Source: CAZMXI01 sp964570205
Lineage (GTDB): Bacteria > Planctomycetota > Phycisphaerae > Tepidisphaerales > Tepidisphaeraceae
Direction: 5' to 3'
Assembly (NCBI GenBank): GCA_964570205.1
Contig: CAZMXI010000092.1
Span: 1 to 19,722 of the forward strand
DNA length: 19,722 nt
A program made the position numbers and the translations under genes. The notes below the pieces were generated by a model that ran no database searches, was not told the origin of the DNA, and was given only the letters and a program-made list of their open reading frames with translations. Shown here one piece after another: positions 6,537-14,103 of this stretch (position 1 is its first letter; every line of letters starts with the position of its first letter).

Positions 6537-9463
6537 TGTTCACCGGGTTTGGAGTGCCATTGAAGCTGGACCTGCTGGCCGGCGTCAATGGCTTTCCAGT
6601 ACTGGTCCTTCACTTTTTCGTAGATGCCGAAGAGGCCGCGGGCATCGGCATCGCGGTTAACACGGATGACCACCGCGGGCGCGGGCGGCCTGGGCGCGGC
6701 AAGAAAGCGATCGGATTCTTCACGGATCACCCGGGTAACGGGCCGGTCGGTGCCATCGGGATTGATGATGCCGTAGTCGCTCTGCTCATTGGCGCGGTAG
6801 CCGCCAGGATACCACCAGTAATAGACCCCATCCGCTCCGGACATGCGGAGCATCCTGTGAAAATCGCGATAGTACTGCGCCTGGAACGCGAGCTTGGCCG
6901 GGTCGGGGAACATGGTGGCGGTATCCCACGCGCTGACGCCGATCTCGGCCCAGACGACCGGCTTGGCGGGGTCGCACAGGCGGGCGTAGGCGGCGGTGAA
7001 ATGCCCGGGCTTCACCTGGCTCCAGTCGCCGATGCGGCCATACGCCTCGGGCTCCCAGATATCGACGGCATCGCGCAAGCCGTAGAAGTCATAAGGCAGC
7101 AGATTGGCATTGTTGAACGTCGGGTCGCCTGAGAACTGCTTCCTGAAGCTGACGGCGTGGTTGGGATCGATGGACTTGACGAGCCTGCGCGCCTCGGCGT
7201 AGCGAGAGGCGAGCAGTTCATCGAGGAAGAGGCGATAGTCGGCCACCATCCCGCGCCATGCGCCGTCGGCGGTAAGCATCCTCATGGACGGCACGACAAG
7301 CTCTCCGCCAGCTCGCGGTCCCGGGACTTGCCAGGCCCGCTCGGCCTTTTCCACGGAACCGTATTTCCTGATGACCCATTCCCGCCAGTGCGGATTGTAG
7401 CGCTGCTGGTGTTTCTCATCGAAGTGGCTGGGCTCCCAGGCCAGATCATAGGTGAAGATGGTGTCGTTCCGCGCGAGTTGGAGCGTCTGGATGATCTGGC
7501 GCATCTGGTCCCAGTGGAAGTCCATCGGCGTGCCGGGGCGAAGGGACAGATTGACTTTCAGGCTAAGCTGCTCGCAGCGGCGGAGCATATCCAGCGCATT
7601 CTGCGCCGCCATGGACTGATGGTAGAGGAAGATGGAGATCGAGTTCATCCCCATGCCGCGGATTCGGCGCAAATCTCGTTCGATCACCTGGGGGTCGTAG
7701 GCCGCCGCGCCCAGCCACTGCTCGAACAGGCCGCCGTGATCCAGCCCGACGCCGGAGGAGGGCATGTAGTTGACGCCATGCGCCTTCCAGGGCTTGCCGT
7801 CGAGCCACAGGCCGCCATCGCGGGCTTCGATGAATGCCGGCTTCTCGCGAGGGCGCCAGACGTGCAACTCATGGCGAAGGGCATCGACAACCCGGGCGTT
7901 TTCCAGCAGCAGCGCGGCCACCCGATAGCCGCCGGCGGGCCAGGATTCGGGCGTCCACGCATCATTCACTTCAGTCGCCTCGCCCGGCGCAAGCCGCACG
8001 AGCCAGTCGCGCTGATACGCCGGATTCTGTGCCCCGTCGGCGGTCACTTGAAGGCGCACCGTGTATTCGCCGGCGGAGGCGGATTTCAGGGCGGCGACCC
8101 TGGCGCCAAGGCGAATCGACTGCTTCTCGAAGGCGGTGTAATACTGGGCGCCGCCTTCCTGAATGAAGACCCCCCGGCGGATGGAAGCGATGGCGTCGGA
8201 AAGTACCTTCCGGACGGTCGGATCGGAGTAGAAAGCCGGATCGGCCGGCGTGAAGCCGGCGATGACGCCCGACGGCATCGGCCGATGGATGGGCATCACG
8301 AGCGCTGCCACAGCGCCGCGGAAGTCGCCGTCACGCGGGTCGATGGCCGTCAGAAGCGGCTGCCACCGCCACGGGCGATCCTTGAGATAGCCGGCCCCTT
8401 GAGGCCGCGGGTGCATGGCCAGCAGACCGGAATCAGCCCGGACGAATTGGGGGTACCGCGCGGCGATCACCTGAACCGGCGTGGTTATGGGGTAGAACTT
8501 GTAGGCAGGGCAGAGGCCTTCGATGGCGGGGATGTCGGCCGGCTGCGGGCCATCGCCCAGCGGGTTGGCGGCGGTCGCCAGGTCATCGAACCAGTATTCC
8601 TGTCGGCCGGCGGGGATGGCCATATGCGAAACGGCCAGGCCGACGGCAAAGCGCACGGCATTGGCGGGATTGAAGCGGTCGCCACGATGGCCGCGCCCGG
8701 CCGGCGGCTGCCAGGGCGAGAATGCATCCGGCAGCAGGCGATACTCCTGCCATTCGTCGGTCAGCCTGACCGTGGCCAGCCAGCGCGAGCCATCTCTTTC
8801 GCCCCATTCAAGGAGCAGCGCCCTGGTATTGGCCGAGCCCTTGGCGCGGAAACAGGTGATGGACTGGCCCGGCGCAAAGGGACGGTCGAAGTCGCGAATC
8901 AGTGTTTCCCACCCGTTCAAGCCGGGGATGGAAATGTGCAGCGCCTTGCCAGCGCCGGCCGGATCGATGGAACGTGTGGATGGCAGTTCGGGCTTGTGGC
9001 TGGAGCGATGCCAGGCGGCCAGGTCGCCGGATTCGAAATCAACAAGCGTGTGCTGGGGCTTGATGGCCTGGAGCGCGGCGTCACGCTGGTCTCGCGTGAG
9101 CCACCGGCCATCGGCCCTGGTGACCAGGTCCTGCCATGCGGGCAGGCCAAGGGCCACGACATGCCCGCCCTGATCCATGTACTGGCGAACGGCCGGAATG
9201 CACGCCAGTGGCAGCGAGCGGGCATTGGCAATGAGCAGAACCTGGAATCGCTGAAGGGCAGTGGAATCGGCCAGGGCGTCGGGGGCGAGATAAGCGGGAT
9301 TGAACCCGGCGCTGCGGGCGGTTGCATGCAGGGCTTCCACGACCGCGGCCCCGGTGTTGGGCAGGCTCTGTCCAATAATCGCGGCGGCGGGAGCGGGCAA
9401 GTCGGCTGACACGGGCCGGGCAATCCACAGGAACAGGACCAGCAGGGAAAGGCTTGATCGCAT
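6533..9463 (-). CDS. Large secreted clan GH-A glycosidase (GH42-like TIM barrel)
   Basis: The 976-residue product starts with the signal peptide MRSSLSLLVLFLWIARPVSA. Residues about 22-106 resemble a class-I-glutamine-amidotransferase-like Rossmann module. A jelly-roll, carbohydrate-binding-like region follows (about 140-295, opening VDFESGDLAAW). An Ig-like segment (about 460-545) leads to the TIM barrel (about 550-920). Likely acid/base is E677 in DLAWEPSHF and nucleophile E840 in VVWAEIGVS, the strand-4 and strand-7 positions of clan GH-A. WREWVIRKYGSVEKAERAW after the acid/base is typical of GH42 beta-galactosidases. Substrate is unknown. The frame is open to 9553, but the signal peptide places the start at ATG 9463. 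No Shine-Dalgarno is seen. It overlaps the next gene by 4 bp. Confidence 0.82.
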   Translation of the reverse strand: MRSSLSLLVLFLWIARPVSADLPAPAAAIIGQSLPNTGAAVVEALHATARSAGFNPAYLAPDALADSTALQRFQVLLIANARSLPLACIPAVRQYMDQGGHVVALGLPAWQDLVTRADGRWLTRDQRDAALQAIKPQHTLVDFESGDLAAWHRSSHKPELPSTRSIDPAGAGKALHISIPGLNGWETLIRDFDRPFAPGQSITCFRAKGSANTRALLLEWGERDGSRWLATVRLTDEWQEYRLLPDAFSPWQPPAGRGHRGDRFNPANAVRFAVGLAVSHMAIPAGRQEYWFDDLATAANPLGDGPQPADIPAIEGLCPAYKFYPITTPVQVIAARYPQFVRADSGLLAMHPRPQGAGYLKDRPWRWQPLLTAIDPRDGDFRGAVAALVMPIHRPMPSGVIAGFTPADPAFYSDPTVRKVLSDAIASIRRGVFIQEGGAQYYTAFEKQSIRLGARVAALKSASAGEYTVRLQVTADGAQNPAYQRDWLVRLAPGEATEVNDAWTPESWPAGGYRVAALLLENARVVDALRHELHVWRPREKPAFIEARDGGLWLDGKPWKAHGVNYMPSSGVGLDHGGLFEQWLGAAAYDPQVIERDLRRIRGMGMNSISIFLYHQSMAAQNALDMLRRCEQLSLKVNLSLRPGTPMDFHWDQMRQIIQTLQLARNDTIFTYDLAWEPSHFDEKHQQRYNPHWREWVIRKYGSVEKAERAWQVPGPRAGGELVVPSMRMLTADGAWRGMVADYRLFLDELLASRYAEARRLVKSIDPNHAVSFRKQFSGDPTFNNANLLPYDFYGLRDAVDIWEPEAYGRIGDWSQVKPGHFTAAYARLCDPAKPVVWAEIGVSAWDTATMFPDPAKLAFQAQYYRDFHRMLRMSGADGVYYWWYPGGYRANEQSDYGIINPDGTDRPVTRVIREESDRFLAAPRPPAPAVVIRVNRDADARGLFGIYEKVKDQYWKAIDAGQQVQLQWHSKPGEQ

Positions 9464-9534
9464 GCGGGGATGATCATGCGGCGAGCACCCTGAGGCAAGT
9501 GACGGTGCGGCGTTGCGCGATGTTGATGATGGGC

Positions 9535-9547
9535 AGGCTGACAGCCT
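9535..9547. promoter_or_regulatory. Perfect 6-bp palindrome AGGCTG-A-CAGCCT
   Basis: The two 6-nt arms are exact reverse complements around a single A. The site lies 72 bp upstream of the glycosidase start in the divergent region shared with the surface-protein gene. It fits an operator for a dimeric repressor, but no regulator gene is in the window. Confidence 0.3.
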
Positions 9548-9560
9548 CCACAAGGTGGCC

Positions 9561-9600
9561 GCCCGCGCCCCGGATTGCCAACGGGCCGATAAACGCGGGC
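9561..9600. repeat. Nested inverted repeats in the divergent control region
   Basis: An outer pair, GCCCGCG (9561-9567) with CGCGGGC (9594-9600), is perfect over 7 bp. Inside it CCCG (9569-9572) pairs with CGGG (9582-9585). The structure sits between the divergent glycosidase and surface-protein genes and may be a leader RNA fold on either strand or a protein-binding site. GC-rich DNA makes such pairs fairly common. Confidence 0.3.
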
Positions 9601-9729
9601 GTCGATGGGTTATTGCGCCATTGTGTACGCTCCCACAGCATCCGCGCGCACTGTTGACAAAGGACGATTTGGCACACGCCGCACTTTATCGTACGTCAAT
9701 TCTGGCCAGATAGAGAAGTTGGAGAAGGC

Positions 9730-9735
9730 AGGAGG
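9730..9735 (+). promoter_or_regulatory. Shine-Dalgarno AGGAGG of the surface-protein gene
   Basis: AGGAGG ends 4 nt before the ATG at 9740. It selects this start over the open-frame ATG at 9605 and places the ALEPRQLLSA signature at residues 23-32, its usual position. Confidence 0.85.
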
Positions 9736-9739
9736 AGAG

Positions 9740-12430
9740 ATGGATTCCGGGCGTGTCAAATCAGGCAAGCAGCGCCGCATGCGTGCAACCGGTGTCATGA
9801 TTGAGGCTCTGGAGCCCCGGCAGTTGTTGTCGGCGAGTCTTCAGGACTCGGAGCTGCTGGTGACAGGCACGGGCAGATCCGATCGGATTTCGATCTGGGC
9901 CAAGGGCGGGGCCACGCCGCGGTACTTTGTGAGCATCAATGGCCGGAAACGGTGCTTTTCCCAAGCCGAGATCAAGTCCATCCAGATCATGGGCGGGCCG
10001 GGCAACGACAGAATCGCGGTGGGCGTTAAGGGCGAGCCGGTTGACGCACGGTTCAAGGTGGAGGGTGGAGAGGGCGCAAATCGGCTGCTGGGGCTGGCGG
10101 CGAGCGTGCCGGAAGGGCAGTGGAGCAAAGACGACGGAATCCTTCCGCCACCGCCCGTGGAGGAGGCGCTGCCGGGGGTGCCGACGATCGGCTCCCTGTC
10201 TGTCGGTCCGAACCCCGCGATCTACGGCCAGATGATCACGCTGTCTGCGAACAGCGTACTGGACAGCGATGGCAGCGTTACCAAGGTGAGCTTCTACCGC
10301 GAGAGCAATGGCAAGTCGGGCCTTCAGACGGGCTCGGGCGGCGACCTGCTGCTGGGCACGGACACGGTGTATCCCTTTGCGCACACCCAATCGACGGATC
10401 GGCTGGCGGTTGGGGTGCACACGTATTATGCGCAGGCGGTGGACAACGCGGGGAACCTCTCGCGGGTGGCGGCCGTGGCGCATACGCTGCGAGGGCCGTT
10501 GCCCGCGGTGTCGCTGACAGTAAGCGACGCAAGCGCCTCGGAGCCAGGCAAGGACACGGGCGCATTTCTGATCAGCCGCACCGGAAGCAAGGCCGAGCCG
10601 CTGACGGTGTATTACACGATCGGGGGGACGGCGGTGATGGGGACGGACTATCAAGCGATCACAGAGTCGGTGGTCATACCGGCTGGTTCCTCGACGGCGA
10701 CGGTCCGAATCAAGGCGCTGGACGACTTGGCCTGCGAGGATGTGGAGACGGTTGTCCTGACGCTGCGTTTTGACGCGAACTACACGGTGGCGACATTCGC
10801 GCCGGTGCCGTTGGGGATTGTGGACAACGATCCCCCGGAAGTGACGATTGAAGTGGCGGATGATGTGGCCGGAGAAGAAGACCACGATACCGGCACGTTC
10901 ATTGTGACGCGAACAGGGCCGACCAAGACGTTGCTGACGGTTTACTACACCATCGCGGGCACAGCCACGAACGCAGGAGACTATTCCTGGCTGTCCGGCT
11001 CGATCGACATTCCGGTCGGGACCAACTCGGTACCGCTGGTCATTGTGCCGCTCGCCGATTCGGTGCAGGAGGGCGATGAGTCTGTCGTGGTTTCGATCAC
11101 GACGCGCAAGGACTATGTTATCGGGGCAGAGGTTGTCGCGCAGATTACGATAGCGGATTCCGGAAGCAATCATGAAGACCCGGACTCGCCGCCTCATCAC
11201 GAACCGCAATCCGCGAATTTCCAGGTGTTTGACGGAACCTGTTTCGTCAACAAGCCTGATGATCTGTACGATCGGGGCATCAGCCCCATATACATGTCGT
11301 ATTTTGACGTCTACGCGGGCACGTGGCCCGATCTGGACATGACTCAGCCGGATGAGGCCGCGACGCGGGCGCTGGCGCGCAAGGTCGCCGCGACGGGACA
11401 GATTCTGGTGCTGGATATCGAACATTGGGCAATGGACATCCGATCAACGCCCATGGAGGAGGCGAACGAGAATCTGGCCAAGTTCATTCAGATCGTGGAT
11501 TGGATCAAGGACGAGCGGCCGACCGTGCAGGTGGGGTTCTTCAGCATCGTGCCACAGGGGGAGTACTGGAACTCATGGGAGTACGGCACGGCGCTCAAGA
11601 AGACGGGGACGACGCCATGGTGGACCGCGCGACTGCCTGAGTTCGAGGCGGAATACCGGGAACTGCAGGCCGCCAACGACTGGCTGATGCCGCTGGCGGA
11701 GAAGGTGGACATGGTGTTCCCGTCACTGTACACGTTCTATGAGGATCGAGAGGGCTGGCGCACGGTGGCCGAAATGCGCATTGCCGAAGCGCGGCGTTTC
11801 AACAAGCCTGTCGTGCCATTTCTGTGGATGGAGTACCACGAGGGCGGCTCAGCGCGGAAGTACGGGAAGGATATTCCTGCGGATTACTGGCGGATGCAAC
11901 TCGATACCGTGCGTGAACTGGCCGACGGGATGGTGATATGGGGCGGGTACAACATCGAATCCACAAGGCAATCCTATTACCAGGAGTGGGACAATACGGC
12001 GGCATGGTGGATCGAGACCAAGGACTTCCTTGAGCCCGTGATCGACAACACGAACACGAGCGCATTTCAAGTCTCAGGCGGCTGGTCAACCAGCACCCGC
12101 ACAGCAGGCTACCTGGGCGCGAATTATCTCGAAGACGGGAACACGGACAAAGGGACTAAGACGGCGGCCTTCAGCACGTCGCTGGTGCCGGGCGCCTATG
12201 AGGTGTTTGCGCGGTGGACGTCCGGATCCAATCGAGCCAGCAACGTGCCGATCGAGATCATGCATGAAGGCGGGGCCACCACCGTATTCGTGGATCAGCG
12301 AAGGGATGGCGGTGTCTGGATGTCGCTGGGCGTGTATGAGTTTGACGGCGTCTCCGACTCCGTGATCTTCCGGACCGAAGGGACGACTGGTTATGTGATC
12401 GTGGACGCGGTGAAGTTCGTCCGGGCATAG
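9740..12430 (+). CDS. Planctomycete surface protein: Calx-beta repeats, TIM-barrel hydrolase-like region, Golvesin-type C-terminus
   Basis: The 896-residue protein starts with a basic segment and ALEPRQLLSA (23-32), the signature of exported planctomycete surface proteins. A short GGPGNDRIAVGV stretch recalls an RTX-type repeat. An Ig/PKD-like domain follows (about 145-250), then two Calx-beta domains (about 253-353 and 363-470), each with a TVYYTI-GTA strand. Residues about 492-763 look like a TIM-barrel glycosidase. VLDIEHW has D559 and E561 in a DxE arrangement like that of GH56 hyaluronidases, and FPSLYTFYEDREGW and VVPFLWMEYHEGG follow. The C-terminus (about 771-896, VFVDQRRDGGVWMSLGVYEF to YVIVDAVKFV) matches Golvesin/xanthan-lyase C-terminal domains. 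It probably binds or cuts extracellular polysaccharide; activity is inferred. The start is fixed by a strong Shine-Dalgarno. Confidence 0.85.
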   Translation: MDSGRVKSGKQRRMRATGVMIEALEPRQLLSASLQDSELLVTGTGRSDRISIWAKGGATPRYFVSINGRKRCFSQAEIKSIQIMGGPGNDRIAVGVKGEPVDARFKVEGGEGANRLLGLAASVPEGQWSKDDGILPPPPVEEALPGVPTIGSLSVGPNPAIYGQMITLSANSVLDSDGSVTKVSFYRESNGKSGLQTGSGGDLLLGTDTVYPFAHTQSTDRLAVGVHTYYAQAVDNAGNLSRVAAVAHTLRGPLPAVSLTVSDASASEPGKDTGAFLISRTGSKAEPLTVYYTIGGTAVMGTDYQAITESVVIPAGSSTATVRIKALDDLACEDVETVVLTLRFDANYTVATFAPVPLGIVDNDPPEVTIEVADDVAGEEDHDTGTFIVTRTGPTKTLLTVYYTIAGTATNAGDYSWLSGSIDIPVGTNSVPLVIVPLADSVQEGDESVVVSITTRKDYVIGAEVVAQITIADSGSNHEDPDSPPHHEPQSANFQVFDGTCFVNKPDDLYDRGISPIYMSYFDVYAGTWPDLDMTQPDEAATRALARKVAATGQILVLDIEHWAMDIRSTPMEEANENLAKFIQIVDWIKDERPTVQVGFFSIVPQGEYWNSWEYGTALKKTGTTPWWTARLPEFEAEYRELQAANDWLMPLAEKVDMVFPSLYTFYEDREGWRTVAEMRIAEARRFNKPVVPFLWMEYHEGGSARKYGKDIPADYWRMQLDTVRELADGMVIWGGYNIESTRQSYYQEWDNTAAWWIETKDFLEPVIDNTNTSAFQVSGGWSTSTRTAGYLGANYLEDGNTDKGTKTAAFSTSLVPGAYEVFARWTSGSNRASNVPIEIMHEGGATTVFVDQRRDGGVWMSLGVYEFDGVSDSVIFRTEGTTGYVIVDAVKFVRA

Positions 12431-12448
12431 ACGCATTCCATAAGCGAC

Positions 12449-12457
12449 TGTTATACA
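12449..12457 (+). promoter_or_regulatory. Extended -10-like motif TGTTATACA
   Basis: TG-n-TATACA matches an extended -10 closely, 19 bp after the surface-protein stop. No recognisable -35 lies 16-18 bp upstream. If active it would start a transcript with a leader of about 325 nt for the wzy-like gene. Confidence 0.25.
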
Positions 12458-12537
12458 TAAGCTTACGCTACGCAAGAAACGCAGGCCCACTTGATCTGAT
12501 GGTTGTCTCCGCATGCGCTGGCGTGGGCAATCAGACG

Positions 12538-12546
12538 TGTTATGCT
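12538..12546 (+). promoter_or_regulatory. Extended -10-like motif TGTTATGCT
   Basis: TG-n-TATGCT has an AT-rich -10 with the upstream TG element in otherwise GC-rich DNA. A weak -35 candidate, CTGGCG (12518-12523), stands 17 bp away. It would give a leader of about 235 nt for the wzy-wzx pair. Confidence 0.35.
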
Positions 12547-12765
12547 AGCTGTACACGGGGAATGAGGCGGCTCCGATAACATGTAATTCAGTATTGGGCC
12601 GTTGTATAAGTCCGATGACAAAATGAGTGATGCCAGACTCGTGCGAATACCTGACCGCCTGAGCAATTCCAGCCGAAGGTCAAAAATGCCGGCCGATTGG
12701 CCGATGTTTCAAGGGCGAGTCCGGCTCTGCGCCCGTAGGCACCTCGACGGATGCCGGTTTAACAT

Positions 12766-12779
12766 GCACCTGATGGTGC
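12766..12779 (+). promoter_or_regulatory. Hairpin GCACC-TGAT-GGTGC just before the wzy-like start
   Basis: A perfect 5-bp stem with a 4-nt loop ends 9 nt before the ATG at 12789, where a Shine-Dalgarno would normally be. No Shine-Dalgarno is present. The hairpin could modulate ribosome access or be incidental. Confidence 0.3.
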
Positions 12780-12788
12780 GGGTGTGGC

Positions 12789-14084
12789 ATGACTGAACTG
12801 TACGCAATCCCGCCGGAGTTCCAGACATCGCAGGAGTATGCGTGGGCTGCCGAACCCCGGCGGACAACCCGGATCGGCTTGTGGCTGCTGGCGCTGATTT
12901 GGGGATTGGGCACTGGTTTCAGCCATCTCACCGGAGCACCGGAAGTTGTCAGCGCGGGAGTCATGGCGGTTGTAGGCGCGGGTCTGCTGGTCATTCAGCC
13001 TACCTGGATGGTGATCTGGATAGGGGAGCGTGCCGGCCTATTGATGCTCGGGCATGTCATTGCGGCACTGCTGGCCGGCATCGTCGGCGGATCGGAGTTG
13101 AGCCCCATAGTCCGGTATTTGCTGCTGCTTCCGGCATTGTCGCTGATGCTGGCCATCGCGCGCACGGGCGGGAGCGCTGTTCGGGCCGCGCAGGCCGGCC
13201 TGACCCTCAGCATCCTCGTTTTTGTGGTCTACAACGCAGTATTCATGGACCTTGGGCGATTGGGGCGAGCGCAATATCGGCTGGAGTCGTTCATGAACCC
13301 CAACAGCGTGGGATTCATCTCCGCCATGGGCGCCATCAGCCTTCTCGATGTCTTCCTTCGGCGGTGGGCAGGGGCTTCGAAGCGGTTCGGGACGCTCACG
13401 GTGATGGTGCTGCTCGCGATCCTGCCGTGCTTCGTGCTTTGTGTGGCCACCAAGTCCCGCACGGCGACGCTCGTGCTGCTGGTGGGCATGGCACTGCGCA
13501 TCTATCTGACGATTGGGATGACGCGAGCCATGGTCCTGGTGGTGCTTGGCCTCTTTGCCCTTGTGGCGACTTGGGAAGTCGTAAGCCGTTTGGGATCCGG
13601 CGTGGCGGACCTTTACCAACTCTACGATCGCCAGCGAGCGATGGCCGGAGGCACAGGGCGATTTCGCATCTGGGCCACTTTGGTCACTGATATTTTTCTG
13701 CCCAACTTCGCCATAGGCGTTGGCCCGGGCAACTACACCCCTCTATTGAAGGCCATTAGCGGCTACTCGCTCGCCCATAACGGATTGCTTATGAACGCCG
13801 CCGAGACCGGGCTGATCGGTGTCCTTCCGCTCATTCTCATTGTCGTGATGTGCGTTCGCTCCGGTTGGCGGAATCGCCGCAACCGTGAGATGTACTTCGC
13901 CATCACGCTGGCGGTGGCGGGATTCGTCGAGTCGCTTGCCGAGAACATGTTCTTCAGCATGGGCAACCCGGGGAGCCTCCTGTTCCTGCTGGCCGTGGCG
14001 GTGCTGTGTCTCCAGAGGCCCGATCCGGTAGACGCCCCCTCGGCCATCGGCGACGAGCCCTTCCCCGCCGAAGCATCGATCTGA
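12789..14084 (+). CDS. Wzy/O-antigen-ligase-family membrane protein (polysaccharide polymerase)
   Basis: The 431-residue integral membrane protein has about ten to eleven hydrophobic segments. The family landmarks are in order: YRLESFMNPNSVGF (about 163-176; the NPN motif before a helix), GGTGRFRIW (about 286-294), GVGPGNY (310-316) and AHNGLLMNAAETGLIGVLP (about 330-348). These define the Wzy_C/O-antigen-ligase superfamily, which joins lipid-linked oligosaccharide repeats at the periplasmic face or ligates them to an acceptor. The flippase gene 19 bp downstream makes a repeat-unit polymerase the better guess than a ligase. An in-frame stop shortly upstream fixes the ATG at 12789. No Shine-Dalgarno is visible. 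Confidence 0.85.
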   Translation: MTELYAIPPEFQTSQEYAWAAEPRRTTRIGLWLLALIWGLGTGFSHLTGAPEVVSAGVMAVVGAGLLVIQPTWMVIWIGERAGLLMLGHVIAALLAGIVGGSELSPIVRYLLLLPALSLMLAIARTGGSAVRAAQAGLTLSILVFVVYNAVFMDLGRLGRAQYRLESFMNPNSVGFISAMGAISLLDVFLRRWAGASKRFGTLTVMVLLAILPCFVLCVATKSRTATLVLLVGMALRIYLTIGMTRAMVLVVLGLFALVATWEVVSRLGSGVADLYQLYDRQRAMAGGTGRFRIWATLVTDIFLPNFAIGVGPGNYTPLLKAISGYSLAHNGLLMNAAETGLIGVLPLILIVVMCVRSGWRNRRNREMYFAITLAVAGFVESLAENMFFSMGNPGSLLFLLAVAVLCLQRPDPVDAPSAIGDEPFPAEASI

Positions 14085-14094
14085 CCGACCCTCT

Positions 14095-14098
14095 GGAG
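14095..14098 (+). promoter_or_regulatory. Shine-Dalgarno GGAG of the flippase gene
   Basis: GGAG ends 5 nt before the ATG at 14104, within the 19-bp gap after the polymerase gene, supporting a shared transcript. Confidence 0.65.
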
Positions 14099-14103
14099 AA
14101 CGG

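Larger units (their letters stand above)
12431..12788. other. Gene-free leader region upstream of the polymerase gene
   Basis: This 358-bp stretch separates the surface-protein stop from the wzy-like start. I see no credible gene; a 64-codon frame at 12602-12796 has no family features. It holds two extended -10-like motifs (12449 and 12538), the perfect palindrome CGCATGCG at 12510-12517, small hairpins at 12690-12703 (CGGCC-GATT-GGCCG) and 12766-12779, and a GCCCAC/GTGGGC pair (12485-12490 with 12523-12528). A long structured 5' leader for the export genes is plausible. Confidence 0.5.

Noticed and set aside
7157..9409. A 750-codon plus-strand open frame opposite the glycosidase
   Set aside because: It has no domain pattern, ribosome-binding site or signal peptide, and the minus-strand frame has clear GH-A motifs. 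It is a shadow of high-GC codon use. The same applies to 3472-4917 (minus) and 9761-11425 (minus).
9628..9636. CGCTCCCAC, a match to one arm of the REP-like element
   Set aside because: There is no complementary arm nearby, so it is not a second element.
9654..9659. Perfect -35 hexamer TTGACA upstream of the surface-protein gene
   Set aside because: No -10-like hexamer stands 15-19 bp downstream; the nearest AT-rich TTTATC is 25 bp away. Probably chance, though an activator-dependent promoter cannot be excluded.
9474..9677. A 67-codon minus-strand frame ending 10 bp before the glycosidase start
   Set aside because: The position would suit a leader peptide, but it crosses the palindrome and nested repeat, has no ribosome-binding site and no recognisable family.
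12690..12703. CGGCC-GATT-GGCCG hairpin with a T-run on the minus strand as a terminator
   Set aside because: The stem is only 5 bp and no minus-strand gene ends near it.
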